Below are positions 6,403 to 9,510 of a stretch of DNA of 9,510 bases, in pieces. Below the pieces are notes generated by a model. The model had not been told where the DNA came from and ran no database searches. It saw only the letters and a list, made by a program, of their open reading frames with translations. Each line of letters opens with the position of its first letter. The first letter of the stretch is position 1. The DNA is taken from assembly GCA_937998635.1 (NCBI GenBank), contig CALLDA010000200.1, positions 1 to 9,510 of the forward strand, given 5' to 3'. The DNA is from an uncultured Pseudomonadales bacterium (GTDB taxonomy: Bacteria; Pseudomonadota; Gammaproteobacteria; Pseudomonadales; Porticoccaceae). Both the position numbers and the translations under genes were made by a program.

Positions 6403-7793
6403 TGAACAAACCTAGCGCACTTATCGTTGACGACGAGCCAGATATCCGACAATTGCTGGGCATGACCCTGAGTCAGCTCGGCATAGATGTCACCGAAGCA
6501 CCCGACATCACCGCTGCCTACCAAAAGCTCGATAAAGGAAGTTTTGATCTCTGCCTTACCGACATGCGTTTGCCCGACGGCAATGGCCTGGACTTAATCG
6601 ATCACGTCCAGGAAAAATATCCGGACCTGCCCGTCGCGATGATTACCGCCTTCGGCAATACCGATATCGCCGTCGAAGCGCTTAAGCGTGGCGCATTTGA
6701 TTTCGTCAGTAAGCCGGTGCAGTTGCCAAAATTAAGGGCCATGGTGACCGCGGCCCTCAAACTGGCCGCCCCGCAAACAAGTATTGTCAACAAACAAACC
6801 ACCTTTGTCGGCAGCTCCACCATCATGGACGAGCTGCGTTCACAGATCAGTCGGGTGGCTCGTAGCCAGGCTCCTATTTATATTTCTGGAGAGTCAGGAA
6901 GCGGTAAGGAAGTGGTAGCAAGAACCATTCATTATCAGGGACCTCGAGCCGACGGCCCGTTTATTCCGGTGAATTGCGGGGCGATACCTTCCGAGCTGAT
7001 GGAAAGTGAATTTTTTGGCCACAAAAAGGGCAGTTTTACCGGTGCCTACCAGGACAAACAAGGTTTGTTTCAGGCTGCTGATGGCGGCACCCTCTTCCTA
7101 GATGAAGTAGCGGACTTGCCACTGACTATGCAGGTTAAACTACTCCGCGGTATTCAGGAAAAAGCCATACGGCCGGTGGGTACAGACACTGAAGTTCCCG
7201 TCGATATAAGAATCCTTAGTGCCTCCCACAAAAACTTGTCCCGGGAAGTCGAGCTCAACCATTTTCGTCAGGATCTGTATTACCGTATAAACGTTATCGA
7301 GCTTCACGTGCCCAGTCTCCGGGAACGTCCTGAAGATATCCCCGAATTAGTCCAGCTATTTGTCGAGCGAAACGCCAGGCAATCTGGAGATAAGCCCCCA
7401 GCCATAGAACCCTCAGCTATGGCCGCGCTGATCAGGCATCAATTCCCTGGTAATGTTAGAGAGCTGGAAAACACCCTTGAGCGAGCCTTTACGCTCTGCG
7501 ACGGCAAAACCATAAGCCCTGAAGATTTGCAGTTACAAACTCCCGGCCGGGACACCCCAGGCACTGACCTTGGCGAGTCGACAGCAGGGATAAAACCAGA
7601 CGATGATGCCCCTCGAGATAATGCCCCGCTATACGCGGGTGGCGATTTAGATGGCTACCTGGCTGGCATAGAAAAACGTATTCTCGAAGAAGCCCTCGAA
7701 GCCAGCCGCTGGAACAAAACCGCAGCCGCTGAAAAACTGGGCATCAGTTTCCGGCAGCTCCGTTACAAGCTGAAAAAACTCGGCATAGACTAA
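6402..7793 (+). CDS. pilR: PilR, NtrC-type sigma-54-dependent response regulator
   Basis: Encodes 463 residues. PilR is the response regulator partner of PilS and activates sigma-54 promoters, classically pilA. The receiver domain (about 1-120) has the acidic pair Asp10-Asp11, phospho-acceptor Asp54 in LTDMRLP and Lys104. The AAA+ domain (about 134-375) has Walker A GESGSGKE (163-170), the sigma-54 contact loop GSFTGA (210-215), Walker B GGTLFLDEV (228-236) and the FRQDLYYRINV and FPGNVRELEN blocks. GSFTGA instead of GAFTGA is, as I remember it, the PilR form and not a defect. A polar acidic linker (about 380-415) leads to a Fis-type helix-turn-helix (about 436-460) ending RYKLKKLGID. The ATG overlaps the pilS stop (TAATG) with no ribosome binding site, so translation is coupled to pilS. 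No pilin genes follow directly; the next genes are dehydrogenases. Confidence 0.96.
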   Translation: MNKPSALIVDDEPDIRQLLGMTLSQLGIDVTEAPDITAAYQKLDKGSFDLCLTDMRLPDGNGLDLIDHVQEKYPDLPVAMITAFGNTDIAVEALKRGAFDFVSKPVQLPKLRAMVTAALKLAAPQTSIVNKQTTFVGSSTIMDELRSQISRVARSQAPIYISGESGSGKEVVARTIHYQGPRADGPFIPVNCGAIPSELMESEFFGHKKGSFTGAYQDKQGLFQAADGGTLFLDEVADLPLTMQVKLLRGIQEKAIRPVGTDTEVPVDIRILSASHKNLSREVELNHFRQDLYYRINVIELHVPSLRERPEDIPELVQLFVERNARQSGDKPPAIEPSAMAALIRHQFPGNVRELENTLERAFTLCDGKTISPEDLQLQTPGRDTPGTDLGESTAGIKPDDDAPRDNAPLYAGGDLDGYLAGIEKRILEEALEASRWNKTAAAEKLGISFRQLRYKLKKLGID

Positions 7794-7895
7794 ATCAACA
7801 CCGCCTAAACCTACGCTGTAAGCTCCTCGTTAATGATTGGCAATTCACCGACCCTGACAGCAAGCCATCAAAAACTGTCTCTCAGCTCAGATTTT

Positions 7896-7926
7896 TTGTC
7901 CAAAACAAATCACTTCATGCAATACT
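7896..7926 (+). promoter_or_regulatory. Tentative promoter for the dehydrogenase operon
   Basis: In the 162-base gap after pilR, TTGTCC (7896-7901) and AATACT (7921-7926) lie 19 bases apart. A TG dinucleotide just before the second hexamer makes it an extended -10. A six-T run at 7892-7897 is preceded by GACAG...CTGTC (7856-7860 and 7875-7879), but the stem ends 12 bases before the T run, so it is a poor terminator for pilSR. No strong consensus element is present. Confidence 0.25.
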
Positions 7927-7929
7927 TAG

Positions 7930-7948
7930 CCCATTAAATTGAAATGGG
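7930..7948 (+). repeat. Inverted repeat covering the ribosome binding site of the first dehydrogenase
   Basis: CCCATT (7930-7935) and AATGGG (7943-7948) form a six-base-pair stem with a seven-base loop, ending seven bases before the ATG at 7956. The right arm contains the only plausible ribosome binding site (TGGGAT). In mRNA the hairpin would mask it. In DNA the palindrome sits just after the candidate -10 and could be an operator. Confidence 0.4.
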
Positions 7949-7955
7949 ATTAACA

Positions 7956-8711
7956 ATGAAAATTCAGGGTTTAGCAGCCGTCGTGACCGGCGGAGCCTCC
8001 GGCATCGGTGCCGGGGTGGTAAAAGTGTTGGCAGAAGCGGGCGCAAAAATAGCCATTCTCGACCGCAATATCGAGCTGGCAGAAAGCACAGCTAAGGCCG
8101 TAGGCGGCATAGCCATCGCTTGCGACGTAGCCAATGACGAATCTATTCAACAGGCTTTTGCTAGCGCTCAGGAGATAAACGGCCCTGCGCGTATCCTGGT
8201 TAACTGTGCCGGTATCGATACCGCGCGCAAGATAGCCAGCCACAAGACCGGCGCTCATGCCATCGGCCCCATGCAGCGAGTTGTCGATGTGAACCTGGTC
8301 GGCACTCTGGCCTGCTGTGCCCATGCCTCAACAGCAATGCTTGATCTCGACGTACTTGATGACGATGGCGAGCGTGGCGTGCTCATCAATATCGCGTCTA
8401 TCGCGGCGTTTAACGCGCCCAATGGCCAGTCGGTTTATGCCGCCTCTAAAGCCGGTGTGGTGGGCGCTACCCTGCCTCTGGCCCGAGATTTATCCCGCTA
8501 CGGCATCCGCGTTATGACCATCGCCCCCGGCCTGTTTGATACACCCCTGGCTGGCACCATGGACGACAAATTGACCGGCCAGCTATTGCGCCGGGCGCTG
8601 TTTCCGCAACGCAAGGGGCGGCCTGACGAAATCGGCGCACTGGTTCAGCATATCTGCGAAAACCAGATGCTTAATGCCTCGACCATACGTATCGATGCGG
8701 GGTTCTTCTGA
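7956..8711 (+). CDS. Short-chain dehydrogenase, HSD17B10-like (3-hydroxyacyl-CoA dehydrogenase type 2 class)
   Basis: Encodes 251 residues, the normal length of a classical SDR. This class oxidises 3-hydroxyacyl-CoA or hydroxysteroid substrates with NAD. The cofactor motif is TGGASGIG (11-18). Asp36 at the end of the second strand predicts NAD over NADP, and CDV (58-60) and NCAG (83-86) follow. The catalytic set is Asn113, Ser148, Tyr161 and Lys165 (YAASK). Blocks shared with human HSD17B10 are GERGVLINIAS, TLPLARDL and YGIRVMTIAPGLF..PL. The C-terminus IRIDAGFF is also typical. I chose the ATG at 7956: the second gene starts with the same MKI.G, and TGGGAT precedes it. The in-frame ATG at 7944 has no ribosome binding site. 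It is followed after 91 bases by a paralogue on the same strand, probably one operon. The exact substrate cannot be read from sequence; FabG-like activity is less likely. Confidence 0.88.
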   Translation: MKIQGLAAVVTGGASGIGAGVVKVLAEAGAKIAILDRNIELAESTAKAVGGIAIACDVANDESIQQAFASAQEINGPARILVNCAGIDTARKIASHKTGAHAIGPMQRVVDVNLVGTLACCAHASTAMLDLDVLDDDGERGVLINIASIAAFNAPNGQSVYAASKAGVVGATLPLARDLSRYGIRVMTIAPGLFDTPLAGTMDDKLTGQLLRRALFPQRKGRPDEIGALVQHICENQMLNASTIRIDAGFF

Positions 8712-8728
8712 TGATAAGCATCACCCAT

Positions 8729-8778
8729 CTCCCATTCAGTCCACTGACACAGACTCCCATTCAGCCCACTGACACAGA
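8729..8778. repeat. Two tandem 25-base repeats with internal palindrome, between the two dehydrogenase genes
   Basis: Copies at 8729-8753 and 8754-8778 are directly adjacent and differ only at one base (T8740 against C8765). Each contains an inverted repeat: TCAGT-CC-ACTGA at 8736-8747 in the first copy, and the same with the innermost pair lost in the second (8761-8772). The array fills more than half of the 91-base spacer and ends 24 bases before the second gene's ATG. Two palindromes spaced 25 bases apart could be paired operators, or mRNA hairpins between two cistrons. There are only two copies and no spacers, so it is not a CRISPR. Confidence 0.75.
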
Positions 8779-8802
8779 AAAGTGCTCGATCGAGGATCAA
8801 TA

Positions 8803-9510
8803 ATGAAAATTGAAGGCGTAAATGCATTTATCACTGGCGGCGCCTCAGGGCTTGGCGCAGCTAGCGCACGTTTACTGGCAGAAGCCGGTGCCACCGTGGC
8901 TTTACTGGATCGAGATATGGCTCTGGCAGAACCCCTGGCTAAAGAACTGGGCGGTGTCGCCATCGAATGTGATGTTGCTGATCACGAATCTCTTCGTGCT
9001 GCGGTCGAACAAGCTTGCGCGGCCATTGGCCCACCCCGTATTGCCATAAACTTTGCCGGCATTGATGTCAGCCGAAAAATTACCAGCCGCTCGCAGGGTG
9101 CCCACCCCATCGAATCTTTACAGCGACAAATCGATGTCAATGTCGTTGGTACTTTGGACGGCTGCGCGCTGTTCGCCGAGCGGATGATGGATCTGGAAGC
9201 CTTTGAAGATGGCGAACGCGGCGTCTTGATTAACATCGCCTCGGGTGCTGCCTTTAATGGCCCGCCTGGGCAGTCCGCCTATGCCGCCTCTAAACGAGCT
9301 GTCGCTGGCGCCACCCTGCCCCTGGCCCGTGATCTCGCGCCCTATGGCATTCGCGTAATGACCATTGCTCCAGGCTTTTTTAGAACCCCTTTGGCTGAAA
9401 GCGTTGATGCCCGGCACACCGATAAATTGATTTCGCTGGTGCCTTTTCCCAAGCGCTGGGGTGACCCAGAAGAGATTGGCGAGCTGGTCAAACATATCTG
9501 CCAGAATCGC
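8803..9510 (+). CDS. Second HSD17B10-like short-chain dehydrogenase, 3' end outside the window
   Basis: Open from the ATG at 8803 to the window edge, giving 236 residues without a stop; about 15 C-terminal residues are probably missing. AGGA (8792-8795) lies seven bases before the ATG. By hand alignment about 140 of 237 positions match the upstream dehydrogenase, so this is an old tandem duplication. The cofactor motif is TGGASGLG (11-18), Asp36 again predicts NAD, and the catalytic set is Asn113, Ser147, Tyr160 and Lys164. The usual N-[NC]-A-G motif reads NFAG (83-86): Phe replaces the Cys of the paralogue and of human HSD17B10. The substrate-side region (about 198-215) is the most diverged part. 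The segment RVMTIAPGFF.TPL and VPFPKRWGDPEE match the HSD10 class closely. It probably shares the operon, with a different substrate from its partner. Confidence 0.87.
   Translation, partial: MKIEGVNAFITGGASGLGAASARLLAEAGATVALLDRDMALAEPLAKELGGVAIECDVADHESLRAAVEQACAAIGPPRIAINFAGIDVSRKITSRSQGAHPIESLQRQIDVNVVGTLDGCALFAERMMDLEAFEDGERGVLINIASGAAFNGPPGQSAYAASKRAVAGATLPLARDLAPYGIRVMTIAPGFFRTPLAESVDARHTDKLISLVPFPKRWGDPEEIGELVKHICQNR

Noticed and set aside
7856..7897. Intrinsic terminator after pilR (GACAG...CTGTC plus T run)
   Set aside because: The stem is five base pairs with a long loop, and the T run begins 12 bases after it; too weak to call.
7944..7955. ATG at 7944 as the start of the first dehydrogenase
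   Set aside because: It has no ribosome binding site, and the paralogue starts at the position equivalent to 7956.
7794..7955. Sigma-54 promoter that PilR could activate next to its own gene
   Set aside because: TGGCA occurs near 7837-7842 but the required TTGC-type -12 element at the right distance is absent.
8729..8778. Two repeats as a minimal CRISPR
   Set aside because: The copies are directly adjacent with no spacer, and there are no cas genes.

Overview
The window looks like chromosomal core DNA from a free-living gammaproteobacterium related to Pseudomonas or the Cellvibrionales-type marine lineages. The evidence is the gene order pgeF-rluD / bamD / pilS-pilR. From memory, this order matches the Pseudomonas aeruginosa locus clpB-pgeF-rluD-comL(bamD)-pilS-pilR. 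The long BamD form, with a C-terminal tail ending FGLFD, also fits that group. I see no tRNA, rRNA, CRISPR array, insertion sequence, integrase or phage gene, and no stretch over 300 bases without a gene.

Layout. At the left, on the minus strand, rluD (23S rRNA pseudouridine synthase) runs into pgeF (multicopper-type laccase-domain protein that edits peptidoglycan precursors). A five-codon open frame with a good ribosome binding site sits in the 22-base gap between them. rluD is divergent from bamD (outer-membrane assembly lipoprotein), and candidate promoters for both lie in the roughly 100-base gap. bamD runs head-on into nadE, the two-domain glutamine-dependent NAD synthetase. Their stop codons touch, inside an inverted repeat. 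nadE is divergent from the pilS-pilR two-component pair, which overlaps by one base. PilS is a six-helix membrane histidine kinase and PilR is its sigma-54-activating response regulator; in the family they control type IV pilin transcription.

The right end holds two tandem short-chain dehydrogenases of the HSD17B10-like (3-hydroxyacyl-CoA dehydrogenase type 2) class, about 59% identical by hand alignment. The second runs off the window. They probably act in acyl-CoA or branched-chain/steroid side-chain oxidation and form one operon. Their 91-base spacer carries two near-identical 25-base tandem repeats, each containing a small palindrome.

I do not find a clear new defence, mobile or biosynthetic system. 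The points worth a second look are small: the HSD10 pair with its repeat spacer, an extra polar segment in the PilS ATPase domain that also encodes a terminator-like hairpin, the abutting bamD/nadE stops, the mini-ORF before pgeF, and the presence of nadE inside an otherwise conserved locus.
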